Below, one piece after another: positions 43,627 to 54,719 of a stretch of DNA of 64,000 nucleotides (the stretch's first letter is position 1; each line of letters starts with the position of its first letter). The stretch is from Dactylonectria macrodidyma (Eukaryota > Ascomycota > Sordariomycetes > Hypocreales > Nectriaceae), in contig JAGMUV010000021.1 in the NCBI GenBank assembly GCA_020744425.1, positions 1,302,001 to 1,366,000 on the forward strand, written 5' to 3'. A model generated the notes under the pieces. It ran no database searches. It was given only the letters and a program-made list of their open reading frames with translations, and had not been told where the DNA came from. Made by a program: the position numbers and the translations under genes.

Positions 43627-45010
43627 CAGTGGGTCTCCCAAAGTTACGACACATTTTTCCGTACCCCGCTTTCCGTGATACCTTCACCAAAATCATCATC
43701 AGCTTCAACAGCCTATTGCACCACCAATTCAAGTCAGAATGGTGTCGCAGATACATCATTCTCCTCATATGAGGACGAGGATTGTTTGGAGGTACAATTC
43801 GGGCGTTTCCGCCGTCAAAATCGCACGCGAAGAGGGAGTTACACGGCACGCGATTTACGGCATCGTCCGGCGGTACCAAGATCAACAGAGTGGTCGCGAC
43901 CAACCTAGGTGCGGCCGCCCGCGCAAGCTAGGAGACCGGGAAAAGAGACGTATTTTACGTGTAATAGGGCAAGATCCTCATATCTAAATCAAGGAATTGA
44001 TTGAGGAGGCCAACTTGACCTGTTCTAGGAAGACTATTCTGTCATTCCTTAGAAAGGAAGGTATTATGCATTTCCTGTCACTTATCCGGCCTTTCATCAG
44101 CGAGGCTACGGCCAGAAAACGCCTCCGCTTTGCTAGGCGATATGTGCATATGTCTCCTGATTTTTGGGAGTCTTGGACCTTCTCAGATGAAGTTATCGTA
44201 GCCCGAGGCGAGGGCCAAAGACGCACTTGGTGCTTCTGTAAGCCGGTATGTTATCTCTTTGCGATTGTGACTTCCCTGACTGTTCCTAGCACGAGAGACT
44301 ATTCAGACGTAACGTTCAGACCCGTGTCACTCCAACGAGACATTCGCAGATGTTTTTCAGTGCCTTCAACTATCGCAGGCGGCTTCCAATGATCCTTCTT
44401 TACGGCGACGCTGATTCTGACCGCGGCGGCGTCACAGCGCCAGTTCTGCTTGAATGCATGCAGCAATACCTTCCTCGAATTGTCATAAGAAATAGCCGCT
44501 TTCAGCACGATAACTCACCTCTTTTTCGGTCCCGATTGATGATGCGCTGGCTGTTAGAATGGTGCGAGAACAGAAGGGCCGAGGTCATCGAGTGGCCGCC
44601 ATACAGCCCGGATCTCAACCCCATAGAAAACCTATGGGCAATACTTAAAAAAAGGATCTGCGAGCGATACCCTGAGCTCTCGTACATGCCAAAGACTGAT
44701 GAAGCAAAGCAACACCTTATCGAAGCTACAATCGAGCTATGGGAAGAGATTGAGCCGGAGGTGCTTCAAAACCTGATCTTTTCAATGAAGCGCAGGATGC
44801 AGGCTGTGGTCCGCGCAAATGGCTGGTATACGAGATATTGAGGCTGCTGTTAGAAACACCATTCAAAATGCTGCAGATTGATATATATAAATATTTAATT
44901 GACATTTATTTGAATTTGCTAGAATTTATTAAAAATGAAGCTATCGTGTGGTGGAGGTGTAGTGACACCGGGTTGACCCCGGGTGTGTCGTAACTTTCGC
45001 AGCCCCACTG
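43627..45010 (+). mobile_element. Tc1/mariner element (1.38 kb) with CAGTGGG TIRs
   Basis: Ends CAGTGGGTCTCCCAAAGTTA and the inverse at 45010 share about 28 bp with a few mismatches, including AAAGTTACGACACA. TA target duplications lie at 43625-43626 and 45011-45012. It carries one transposase gene. It is inserted in the first recognised intron of the Zn2Cys6 pseudogene, with the right-hand TA forming part of the TTACAG acceptor. Confidence 0.85.
43739..44841 (+). pseudogene. Tc1/mariner transposase with one stop
   Basis: N-terminal helix-turn-helix (MRTRIVWRYNSGVSAVKIA, GVTRHAIYGIVRRY), a GRPRKLG hinge, TAA at 43984-43986, then KELIEEANLTCSRKTI, WTFSDEV (first Asp) and, after a short intron (44247-44290), FQHDNSPLFRS (second Asp) and SPDLNPIENLW with the third acidic position. 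The C-terminus ends with KRRMQAVVRANGWYTRY. Only one clear stop is present, so the copy is young compared with its host gene. The TAA fits a CAA (Gln) codon changed by C-to-T. Confidence 0.8.
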
Positions 45011-47251
45011 TACAGGCATGTCACGAATGTCAGAGGCGGAAAATTCAATGTGGCGGCCAAGTACCCATTTGCGCGCAATGCAAGGAGCAGAGTGTATATT
45101 ATAAATATTCTAAGCGCAGAAGACGGGGACTAGGGAAGAGGTAAGAAATCAATGCTATCAGACTAAGCGAATCTAGCCCACTGATCTATGCAGCCATCAA
45201 TACATCCAGACCTTAGAATAGCGATTGCATAAAGTAGAATCACTTTTATAGCAACAAACCGAAATGCCTCAAGTATATATCAAAGACACTAGGAATCACG
45301 GCGCTAATGCTTCAGAAATACCTCCACGTAAGCTGACTTATGCTCTGACATTGACCGCCCTGCGTTAAGTATCTTAGGGCTGCTGTTACGCTATCTGACC
45401 GCAATAGAAGAACGTCAAACTATGATCAAATCCTGTCCCCACACCACAGAGTCACAAACTGGAGGTCCTATTACTGGAGATTCTAGTCAAACAGCAGGCA
45501 ACAGCCCTGGAGTCGGAACAGCCGCATTACATGCAGTTCTGTCCGCTAAGATGCATGGCACCAAGGCCGAGGTAGAGAGGTCCCAAGCCTAAGTCGCCTA
45601 AGTCGCCCAAGTTGGATTTTCAAGGAAAATATTCACCCCAATTCCTTCTCGGTCAATGTTACTACAGTTCCTAGAAGGCCTATTAGAGGACATTACTTAA
45701 TTATTCCCTGTACTCACCCCAGAGACCCTTCTGAGGCTATTGTAACATCAGTATGCCACTAGCACAGAGAACTGCGACGCAGATCCATATCGATGGGCGA
45801 CAATTAATGCCATCACTACTGCCACTACCCACTAGAAAACATATAACGGGTCCTACTCTTAACTATCAAAGATAGCTTAGGCATATTTCAAAAACGCCTT
45901 CTCCATCTTTCTAAAGATACTCATTCAAGGAACAGATGTCTTAGCTTGCCAAGCACTGCTATCTATGGCTCTCTTTTTGCAAGGGACTTCAGATAGGAGA
46001 ACTTACTTACATTTAATCACTTCAGCTGCACGATTACTACAAACCATGGGTTTGTACCTGCAGAACTCTTACCGCAGCCTAGACCCCATTAAGGCGGAGT
46101 AGTATAAGAGAGTGTTCTGGCTTATTTACGTACTAGATGTCGACATTGCGTGCAGAAGCGGGCTTCCCTCCATTTTCGGAGATGATAGCATCAGTCTAGA
46201 TTTACTAAGTGAAAATCCTCCTGATGGTCTTGGCTTATGCTCTGTGCCTAAAGAGCAGAATAAGGTTAACATTCTGCGATACTTGGCAGCCCTCGCTATG
46301 ATTTAATCGAGAACTTTCAAGAGTTTCTACGCAAACAGGGCGAAGCCCAGAGCAGATGAGCAGCTCCAGGCAGTTAGGGAAAGGTTGCATAACCAGCTCG
46401 AGGTTTGGAAAAGGAGCCTTCTGATTCAAATTCAGCCCACTTTGGATGATACTCTGAAGACGGTGGATATAGGCCTGCCTGTCCTCTGGCTTCACTTCAA
46501 CTACTACACAGCTCTCGGGCGACTCCATCTACCCTTGTATCACACACAGCATGAAGGAGGCGGTAGGCGGACAGAAACCCATTTTGTTAGCGGCGCCGGT
46601 TCGCCGACACACTTAGCAGCCGCCCGATCAACCCTACGACTTGTGCAAAATATAAAGCCTCAGCAATTCACTATAATTTGGTATGTGCCCAACCTTATGC
46701 TAGTACAATTCACTGACTGAGAAGGCGGATACTTTACTATGCTGTCTATGCATACATCACACTGCTCATCGCCACCCTACAGTATCCGTCTAGCCTATAA
46801 GCAGAATCAGATGTAATTATGATAGCAGGATTTGCTTACTTCATTCAGCGACTTCAAGATGGACTTAATTGCGGTGTACAAGGGCTTTTGACCGGATGCC
46901 TCAGATTTCAAAATACGGCCGAGAGTGCTGTGACACGCAATACAGGAAAGGAGAATTTACCGGGGGTGAGTCCAGATGTAAGGACAAACCCGGGGACTTG
47001 AGTATTGACTGCAAGATAAATGCTAATTCTCCGCAGGGTGTCTCACTAAAGCTGTCCAGCCATATTGACCTCATGGAACTAACTCACGGATTGATGTACA
47101 ATATTCCTCGCTTGTGCAAGGAGGCGGAGAGGGTCTTCCTAGCCGTCCTCGGGACATCCAATTCGTCGTCCAAGCTGTCTGGTCCGCTAGCCCCTGATGT
47201 TCTAAAACCTGAAACTTACAACTTTGGGTATGGATAATAGTCCTGGAGAGA

Positions 47252-49199
47252 TTAATGGCTCATCCACTTCTCGACACGCTTAGGTGATGAAAATGATAGG
47301 TGTGCATAGATAAATAAAAGAAATAAGCCTTTATTTATATTTATATTTACCCCGTCCCCCCCCTCTCCAACCCCTCGTGTGGCGGCATAAGACCCGAATT
47401 TGCATAAACCTCTGATATAAGGGTTCATCTGTGGGTTGAAGGGCTCGACAACTTGAGACATGAAGGCATTGTGGAGACCTAGCTGTTGCGTAACTGGACA
47501 GTCCTTGTGTGCGAGAAGGAGAGTCTTCAAGTTGACCACCTCCCCTGTCAACTGTGTGATCTGCGCGGTCAAGGCATTGTTCTCAGTGCTAAACATCTCC
47601 ACGTTGGTCTGCAGATTCGCAAGCCACTGCTTCTTTCTTTGACGGCACTTGAGCGCAGCCACACTGGAGTGTGTTAGTGACGGGTTTTGACACAGGAACC
47701 TGGGTTTTCAAAGTGACACATACCGGTTACGCTCGAGGAAGTTCTTACGCTTCTCCTCATCTGTGATCTTGGTTTTGGTGCCGTTTTCATCATACTTCAT
47801 GTTCGACTCGTCGTCTGACATGTCCATATCGTCTGGCATAACGGGGATTCCGCTATTGGCCTTGGCCTTCTTGGTTGGGGGTACCTTTGCAGGAGCCTCG
47901 TCGGCCTTTCTCCGACCATTGGTCGCGGGCGGGTTCTTCTTGCCCTTACCTCGCGTATTAGGCCGAGCCTGGTCGCTATCATCTGAGACGCCACTGGCTT
48001 CACTCACGCCGCAAACGGACGCAATCGAGCCACCATTAACGCTCGACATCTGTGGCGAGGCGTTCAAGTTATGGAGCACGACAGGGGCTGGGTGCGCGTG
48101 GCTAGCTGGGCCTGAAGTAACCGCGAACTGATTTGTTGATTGAGCTCCGTTCCTGTCCTGGGCAAGCATAAACAGACCGTTGGCGGCGTCGTTGTCGTGA
48201 GGGCCGAAGGGGCCGGAAGCTGGTTTGACCTCGGGCTTTATTACAGCGTTGCCGTTGGTTATCTCTTGAGGTTGGGACGTGACGGACGGCGGTTGCTGTG
48301 CCTGAGGTTGTTGGGGTTGTCCAGCGGCACGCTGAACACCGTTTGCTTGTTCTCTCTTGGCGGCAGCGCTGATTGCAGTGCGATGGAAGTCAATCGTGCT
48401 CAGCGTCGCGCCCCCGCTGGCAAGTTGGGCAAAAAGCGCTTGGGAGTCCGGACTCGGCGCAGGAAACATAGACCCGCTCCCGCCCGGAGTCAAGCCCGAC
48501 CTCAACGAGGACTCGTTGGGTGTAGGGAAGCCGCCGCGCAGATGGGTATCACCAAAGTAGTCATTGGAAGGGCCAGAGAGCATGGCTGGGCTCAGAGGGC
48601 CAGTCCGCAACGAACCTCCGCCCCAGTTGAATGGTGTCGCGTTGGGCCCGGGGAGTAGGGACGAGGGCGATGTCAAGGCGACGAGGAACGGCAACTTGGT
48701 GCCTCCCGGTGTTTCTGGCGCACCCCCGGAGGACTGCTCAAATAGATTGGGCTCCAAGCTGAGAGATCCGCCGACCGTGGCCGCGAAGTAGTCAGGAGTG
48801 TCCGTACCTTGTTGTTGACCGGGTCGTGGAGGGGGTGCAAGCGGTTTGGCGGCTTCGGCATTGGACGCGACCTCTGGTTTCACGGACGGATCGGCTTTGG
48901 CGTCGGTCGGGGCATCTGCGGGAGATTAGAGGTTAGTTTGGTAGACAGCCACAAAGGCATTGACGGGCGACAGGTGATGTGGACGGACGCATACAGCGGT
49001 GGTGGAGATCGGGACGGGGACGGGGACGGAGACGGGGAAGAGAGAGCAACGGAGGGTGAATGGGAATGGCGAAGAAGACAAGACGGAAGTGAAAAGGTGG
49101 AGGGGGTTGGGACTCACCTGGTCGAGGGGGGGAATTCTTCAACTGCTTTGGGGACTTCGACTCACCTCTGGCGGAGGCGTTGACTGTTGAAGTCCCCAT
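47252..49199 (-). CDS. atf1: AtfA/Atf1-type bZIP transcription factor
   Basis: Three exons, 49199-49118, 48915-47724 and 47663-47252, with introns of 202 and 60 nt, give 561 aa. The middle carries the conserved segments of fungal Atf1/AtfA: FNWGGGSLRTGPLSPAMLSG (HRA), FPTPNESSLRSGLTPGGSGS, and LFAQLASGGATLSTIDFHRT (HRR). The bZIP is built across the last splice: EEKRKNFLERNR | VAALKCRQRKKQW, followed by a leucine-zipper helix. Atf1 is the nuclear target of the Sak1/Hog1/Sty1 stress MAP kinase and controls stress, conidial and virulence genes. The last ~60 residues (after NPQMNPY) differ from the Gly/Gln-rich end I expect. Reading frames are intact. Confidence 0.9.
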
Positions 49200-49984
49200 G
49201 ATGACGATGATGTATTATAGCTGGGGCGGCAAGGTTGTGGAAGTTGATGGGGGTGGGGGGGGTGGGGTAGCAGAAACGAGCCGCTAATAGCAGTTCCTGG
49301 GGCAGAAGGAAAGCGGCGCGCGCTGCTGCTGCTGCGACGGGCCAAGGGAAAAAAAATAATAGAGACGCCCGAACCAGTGGAGTGGGTAGTGCAGCTGGCT
49401 GCTGGCGTCTGGCGTGGGAGTCGATGATTGCGCGTCGAGGCGTCGAAGAGCAAAACGGGCGGTGTTGCGGGACTGCGTCGATGGGCGAGGATCAGTGGAA
49501 AAAGACGTCAGAAATGACGTTGTAAAGCAACGAAAAGGCGCAAAAAAAGAAGGCAGGCGCTGGGCTCCTGGAAGGTCTTGTGTGGCCACCCGGCAGAGAC
49601 AGGGAAGGACTGCGGTGCCGTTCGCTAACACAACCGCATCCGAAGGGGGGGCCAGGCTCGCACTGTGCTGTCAGCGCTGTCAATAGCATCGTCCGATTTT
49701 CTCCCAACCCTGCGGCGCCCAATACAGAGGCGCCCGGGCGCGCATTTAATTTTGCGCGCCCTGCTGACTAACATTTGCGCGCCCCCGGGAGCGCCTAGGT
49801 TCGCGGGGCCCAGTGCCTTTAGAACTCGCGGGGTCCTGCGAAAGTGACCGAGCTTAACTAATTAAAAAACCCGCTCCCAGACCCATCAACCCCCGATTGA
49901 GACTCTATGGAGCTTGATTCTTAGCTTCTGCTGCATGCCATAAACTCTTATTTACTTTTGAACATAACCACGATTTAGGCATTT
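49200..49984. other. Atf1 upstream region
   Basis: 5' flank and 5' UTR of atf1, GC-rich, with G-, C- and GCT-runs. No gene is seen. It includes the palindromic TIR-like segment described separately. Confidence 0.5.
49713..49800. repeat. MULE-TIR-like palindrome
   Basis: CGGCGCCCAATACAGAGGCG followed by CCCGGGCGCGCATTTAATTT and, in inverse order, TGACTAACATTTGCGCGCCC and CCGGGAGCGCCT. The order (GGC-CAATAC, a hexamer palindrome, AAATAA-like, GCGC, TTAGTCAGC) imitates the long TIR of the Mutator-like element at 60.8 kb, as if both ends were fused with almost no interior. Confidence 0.45.
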
Positions 49985-50179
49985 TGTGATGGGAGCGTCT
50001 GGAGTGCTGGACCCAGGGTGGGGTCGATACGTAACTAGGACGCACGGGGCAGGCCACAGGGACTATCAACGCGTCTACGCGTCTACGCGCCTGCCCGCTT
50101 TCTCTCTTTCCTCTTCATCGTAGTATTCTCGCAATACAGTGGCATTACCTCTTGAGTTGATCTCATCTGGCCCGTGATA
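49985..50179 (-). repeat. 195-bp LTR-like repeat, copy B (inverted)
   Basis: Reverse complement of copy A (15988-16182); they differ only near the ends (CCCATCACA for CCCGTCACA, TATCAC for TGTCAC), both C:G-to-T:A type. Together with copy C it forms an inverted pair around a 396-bp spacer. Confidence 0.85.
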
Positions 50180-50575
50180 AAGACTTTACACATAACATAC
50201 AGGACCAGATCACTAAGTACTAATTACTAAGGTGAAGGAACTGTAATAGTGTAAATACTAACAACAGGCGTATCTGACGGTATAGCTGTTGATAACGACA
50301 TCCCTCAAGTCAAACCCAAAGAGAACCATAACACCTAGTGAGTCCTATGGATGATATCATTATAGCCTATTTTAATGAAAACTTGGCGATACTAATCCTT
50401 TATCTATAGCTCTAAATAACTGCTAATATCAATATCAGCCAGTAGTCTATACAGTCCTTCTAGAACTAAGCGGTTAATGGGGATCCTTTAGTTATATCCC
50501 TTCTCTGGGTCTGGGTAATGGTAGTTTATCTAGGGCTGGCTGTAGACTGGATGCGGACAGTTCTTCTGAAGGCAG
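50180..50575. other. 396-bp spacer between inverted 195-bp repeats
   Basis: AT-rich and non-coding; no open frame of note and no similarity to other parts of the window was seen. It would be the loop if the two 195-bp arms paired. Confidence 0.5.
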
Positions 50576-50770
50576 TGTCACGGGCCGGATGAGATCAACT
50601 CAAGAGGTAATGCCACTGTATTACAAGAATACTACGATGAAGAGGAAAGAGAGAAAGCGGGCAGGCGCGTAGACGCGTAGACGCGTTGATAGTCCCTGTG
50701 GCCTGCCCCGTACGTCCTAGTTACGTATCGACCCCACCCTGGGTCCAGCACTCCAGACGCTCCCGTCACA
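50576..50770 (+). repeat. 195-bp LTR-like repeat, copy C
   Basis: Same 195-bp length and orientation as copy A, with a few transitions (GGCCGGATG, TATTACAAG, CCGTACGTC). No target duplication is evident. The flank continues AT-rich to the Fungal_trans_2-like gene. Confidence 0.85.
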
Positions 50771-51150
50771 CTGGTAATAGTAGAGTCTGAGGTACTCAAT
50801 GTAACCAAGTGTTATTGATAGCTGAGGAGCTGCCCATACTAGATGTGCACTTCTCAGATGACTATATACTGGACGGTCCCGAGGGACCGTTGTTGCTACT
50901 TGGTCGGTCCTCTCGGTCCAGGTGGGGCACGTGATCTTCTGGGGTTCTGCCATCCTTGACCGTCTGGTCATGATACAGGTCGCGGCCTGGGCCGTGACAC
51001 AGAACACGAGATCTGTATGAAAGCTATCAAAAGTTCCAAGCATCTAATTTAATGTCAACTATAGACTATTCACTGAACACAGCTTGTGCCTCTTTGTATT
51101 AGTCGATAGGGGTTAGGATGGGACTCTGTTGGCTAGCTGCTAGAGGTAGT

Positions 51151-52918
51151 TTAGGGATACAGTGATACATCCCTTTTCCCGCTTTCAAACCAAATGCGCA
51201 AAGCTGGACTATCACATACCGGCCTAAACCACAAGTACCTCTTCAGCCGTGGATAAAGCGCACCCCAGGATGTGTTCCGTGAAATCCTTTCAATGTGATT
51301 GCTATACAGGACTTGAAGTTGTGTGAATCTGGCAGCGATCGCGCCCAAAACGGTGGCCCAAGTCAGAAATTCTAGGATGTGAGGGTCCTCTATATGTTCT
51401 CTCCGCTGCATCTCCTCTATCAACCGCAATAGTCTTGTTGAGTTGCGTAGTTTAATTCCAGTATGTGAAGGATTCGGGAGAATGACCATGTCGAGGTATA
51501 GAAGGGCACAAAGTCGGCAGATCTCATGAAGGGTAGTAGTGATATCGAGACCTGGCTGCCGGTCTAGCTTGCTTTTATCACTCGGTTTTAAGTATGAAGG
51601 AATAGACAAAAGGGTATGTGACACCCAATCGCAGTTATTGGCCAAGACATCAAGTGATGTCGGAGCCCCCGGTCCGCCACGGCAATAGTGATCGAGCGCG
51701 GCCGTGATTTCTATCATAACTCGGAGAATATTGATCATCTTACGCTTGAGACAGGCAGGCCACCACGCATAAGGACTTGGGGGGAGACCTTCGCCCAGGG
51801 TTGTGAGCATTTCGTTAGCTTCTATGTTAGGTGTCCATTGCCCCCCCTGAAGGATCGATTTCAGCTGACGTGGACACGGGAAACTGGGTGTAGCTTCTAC
51901 TCGGGCACAGTGAACTAAATCGAATCTGAAAGGGGGGTCAGCGAGAGGATTACAGATTAACTAAAATTTTTAAAATTCGATGGAAATTTACATTGGCAAT
52001 ACATGGCCAAAGGCGTGTTGATCGAGATTGGATAGACCGCCCTTGCGCTGGATGAGATAATAAAGAGCATTGATGTGCTCGTTACCAAAAGTCATCCGGC
52101 CGTAGATATGGTAATCGCGGTATGTGGCCAAAGGGGATAGGGGGTGCGGCTCTGGTTGGTCTGAGAGGTCGAAGCTCCCATGAATAGCGAGGATAAAGAT
52201 AGCTAGAAGTATGTTCTCGCTGATGGCTTCTGAAAATTCGGCTATCAGAGATCGTAGACATTTAATCGTCTGGGCTTTGCATTGCAGTCCCGTTGTGATG
52301 ATAGGATTTCGCACAGGAGAGGTAGGGCAAGAAATCGCGTAATGGGTAGACGCGCCCAATACTTGAGCATAAAATGTCGCAGAGCATTCCATGGTCCTCC
52401 ACATCCATGATTGCGCGAGGTTACGTCTGCCGCTCTCTGATTCCCCAAATGACGGCAACGTCGTGGTGAACACTGGGAGCATCTCGTTAGAGCCATGGGA
52501 TTCAATGTATAGGTAATATAACTTTACAGTAGTGAAGCATAAACCACTCATTCTGTTTCGGCTTTGAAACAGCGAAGGAGTTGAATGGATCCCAACCCAC
52601 AGACTTGACCGCGGACGATGTGATGCGTCCACTCGTCGCTGCACCGGCACAACCGCGACCATTGTTAGCAATGGCCAATATTTGGCGCTCTTTCTTATGG
52701 TTCTCGTTGGGCTCAGTGGTGAAGCTAGAATCAGTGCGGTGTTGCAATGTGTCCGGGGAGTAAGATACGAACTTGAGGTGTCTTGGCCGTGCGGACTTGA
52801 GACGAGCTTGCCTCGAGACATGGGCACGTGCTTCGGCATTCAGCTGTCCATTGTCTGGAGAACCTGAGGTGAATTGATGATGCAAAAAGAACAAGGTACT
52901 GGCCTGTTTTGCAGCCAT
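51151..52918 (-). CDS. Fungal-specific transcription-factor-like protein (Fungal_trans_2 type)
   Basis: Three exons, 52918-52528, 52472-51992 and 51925-51151, with 55- and 66-nt introns, give 548 aa without a stop. The start, FFLHHQFTSGSPDNGQLNAE then ARAHVSRQARLKSARP, is the N-terminus of the fungal family of C6-less regulators, followed by a basic stretch and DPFNSFAVSKP. The rest is helical, with ATFYAQVLGASTHYA, LLAIFILAIHGSFDL, YGRMTFGNEHINALYYLIQR, GGLSNLD and WWPACLKRKMINI, matching the middle-homology layout. No Zn2Cys6 cluster is present, which is normal for this group. Function is unknown; members are often near secondary-metabolite or stress genes. Confident in the gene model, moderately confident in the family. 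Confidence 0.75.
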
Positions 52919-54719
52919 TGCTACCTCGCAAACCGGAACTGACGCGTGAACAGGCGAGAAAGAGGCAGATTGACTGGCTGAATCTTGCCAACGTCAATCT
53001 AGAAGGTGGAGGCGTCCCTTTTTGAGACAGGGGCAAGGCCATTTCAGTCTAGTGCTGATTTTCTAAATCGCGCAGGCTACCCCGCAACGGGGGGGGGGGG
53101 GGGGGGTGATCAGCTGCATCCCTGCCACTGCAACCCTTTCTGTGCCTGGTTTCTGACGATTGCAAACCCAGCTTTACCTAAGTTGGAATGTGGACCAATT
53201 CCTATTCAAGCGACGTCTCCGCTTCAATCCCCACGTTCATCTTGTTCCTATTGGTGCTTTCATTTCATTATCCTCGGCCTGCACTAATATCTGTCCCAAA
53301 GGCTTCAGCTGTGCTCAGAGTTTCCGGATTGGCCGGAGGTCCTAATCCCCAACGACGACTCGGCAATCGTCAAGCTGTCCACAAATTTTCTCACGGTCTG
53401 CCGCCTTCGGTCGAGCAAATTGCAGTCTCCATGATGTCCTAAATGGGTATTTATATCGTCACAACGTACAACGGTTTGGGAGTTTGGCACTATTGTGGGC
53501 TGCCGAGCATGGCGGCGAGCAACAGACTACAGTAGACAAGTCACCCAGGGAGGAAGCGAAGTTCAAGCCATACCCCGTCAACAGTTGCACACCTGGCTGA
53601 GTGCTCCTTCGTGTTCATCGCGGGCTTGCCATTCTGTGTACGGTTCAAGGCCCTGTGACAAGGTACGTTACGATAAGCTATAGCGGAGGGCGAACCGCGA
53701 GGTTGAAGTACGGGGCTACCTGATCCGGATCTCCGTGTGCCGAAAAGTCCGAGGCGAACCTATCCTGGCCTGAATCGCATTTGCCCGAAACAGGCACGTA
53801 CTTCCTGACTGAAGTCATGTGCGTGTCTCCTACGGCTGAGGGAGCCCTTGCTCCATAGCTATGACCTCTCTATCGCCTAGGTCCTTCTCCTTTTCTGCGG
53901 GGGCGGGTGCCTTATGAGTCACGAGGGGAAGCTTGTTTAAACGAGGCAGACATAGCTGCTAACCCGAGGGCAGCTCTATGGCCTCATTTCCGAGGATCGC
54001 GCCCCGACCGACCTTATCACCGACAGTTGGCTGAGCCTCTGCAGAAGACCCCTATATAAGTTTAAAGTTAAGGTTAAAATTTCAGGACATCGCCAGATGT
54101 AACTATTAGATAGGAGAATGAGAGCTTTTAATATAACCCGATGCAAGCCCACTTAAGCACTCATTTAAGCTTAGAAGGTCTGCCATTTAGTACTTAGATT
54201 GTAACTTGAGAAATTATACATCATACTCCTTATAATACCCTGCAGGCTGGTGTTTAGTCGTTAGGGCATTAGAAGGGAAAGAGATTTATTAGCTATGAAC
54301 ATAGCGGTTGTGGACTGATCACAAAGCTGCTGGCCCCCCTTGCGAGGTGTAGTTATAGAGTTTCCTCCTCCTTCACCGCTAGGGTCAGACGTCAGTATTA
54401 AGTACTAAGAAAGCTTCCCCTAAACCAATACGCCTGAAAGGTTTACTCCTCTAGCCAGCTGCCCCAGATAATTTATTGGGAACGGACTTTTATACAGTCC
54501 ACCGGTCAAACGTCACGCCGTCTTAGTACCAGGGGTTCCACACCTGCTAATGAAGCTCACTGGGAATCCAGGCTCTTAATCTCTTAGCTATAAAGACGAT
54601 ACCGACTTCCTCCCCAACCAAAAAGCCTCCACACCTTGTGTCTCCCAAGCATTCCCGATATTCTCCCCTCCGACGTTCCATAGGCTGCCCTGCGTCCTCA
54701 CCCAACCAACCTATTTAAA
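52919..54719. other. Gene-poor interval with an 18-G tract
   Basis: An uninterrupted run of 18 G lies at 53089-53106. Small frames to 53.7 kb are not recognisable. From about 54.0 kb the DNA is AT-rich and repeat-like. The last ~100 bp before 54720 is a pyrimidine-rich, CT-rich stretch typical of a fungal promoter. Confidence 0.45.

Larger units (their letters stand above)
43516..47237 (+). pseudogene. Zn2Cys6 transcription factor, RIP-decayed and split by a transposon
   Basis: Exon 1 ends at 43568 (..GNSGKRTVN). The next exon starts at 45016 with the Zn2Cys6 cluster ACHECQRRKIQC..ICAQC; Tyr occupies the sixth Cys position (codon 45100-45102). After a linker (YIQTLE*RLHKVESLL) comes the Fungal_trans region, best at 46.0-46.3 kb: YKRVFWLIYVLDVDIACRSG and DGLG. 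Further C-terminal helices run to about 47.2 kb. Many TAG codons (for example KAE*YKRVFW) interrupt it. The mariner element sits in intron 1. Zn2Cys6 proteins usually regulate nearby metabolic genes, here possibly the decayed oxidoreductases at 38-42.6 kb. Confidence 0.75.

Noticed and set aside
48140..48658. Plus-strand frames across the Atf1 exon
   Set aside because: Antisense to conserved Atf1 segments.
15988..50770. Copies A and C as the two LTRs of one retrotransposon
   Set aside because: They are 34 kb apart with unrelated genes and complete elements in between, and no gag/pol is present.
53930..54600. Possible rRNA or organellar insertion
   Set aside because: No recognisable conserved rRNA helix or core sequence; it looks like AT-rich decayed repeat.
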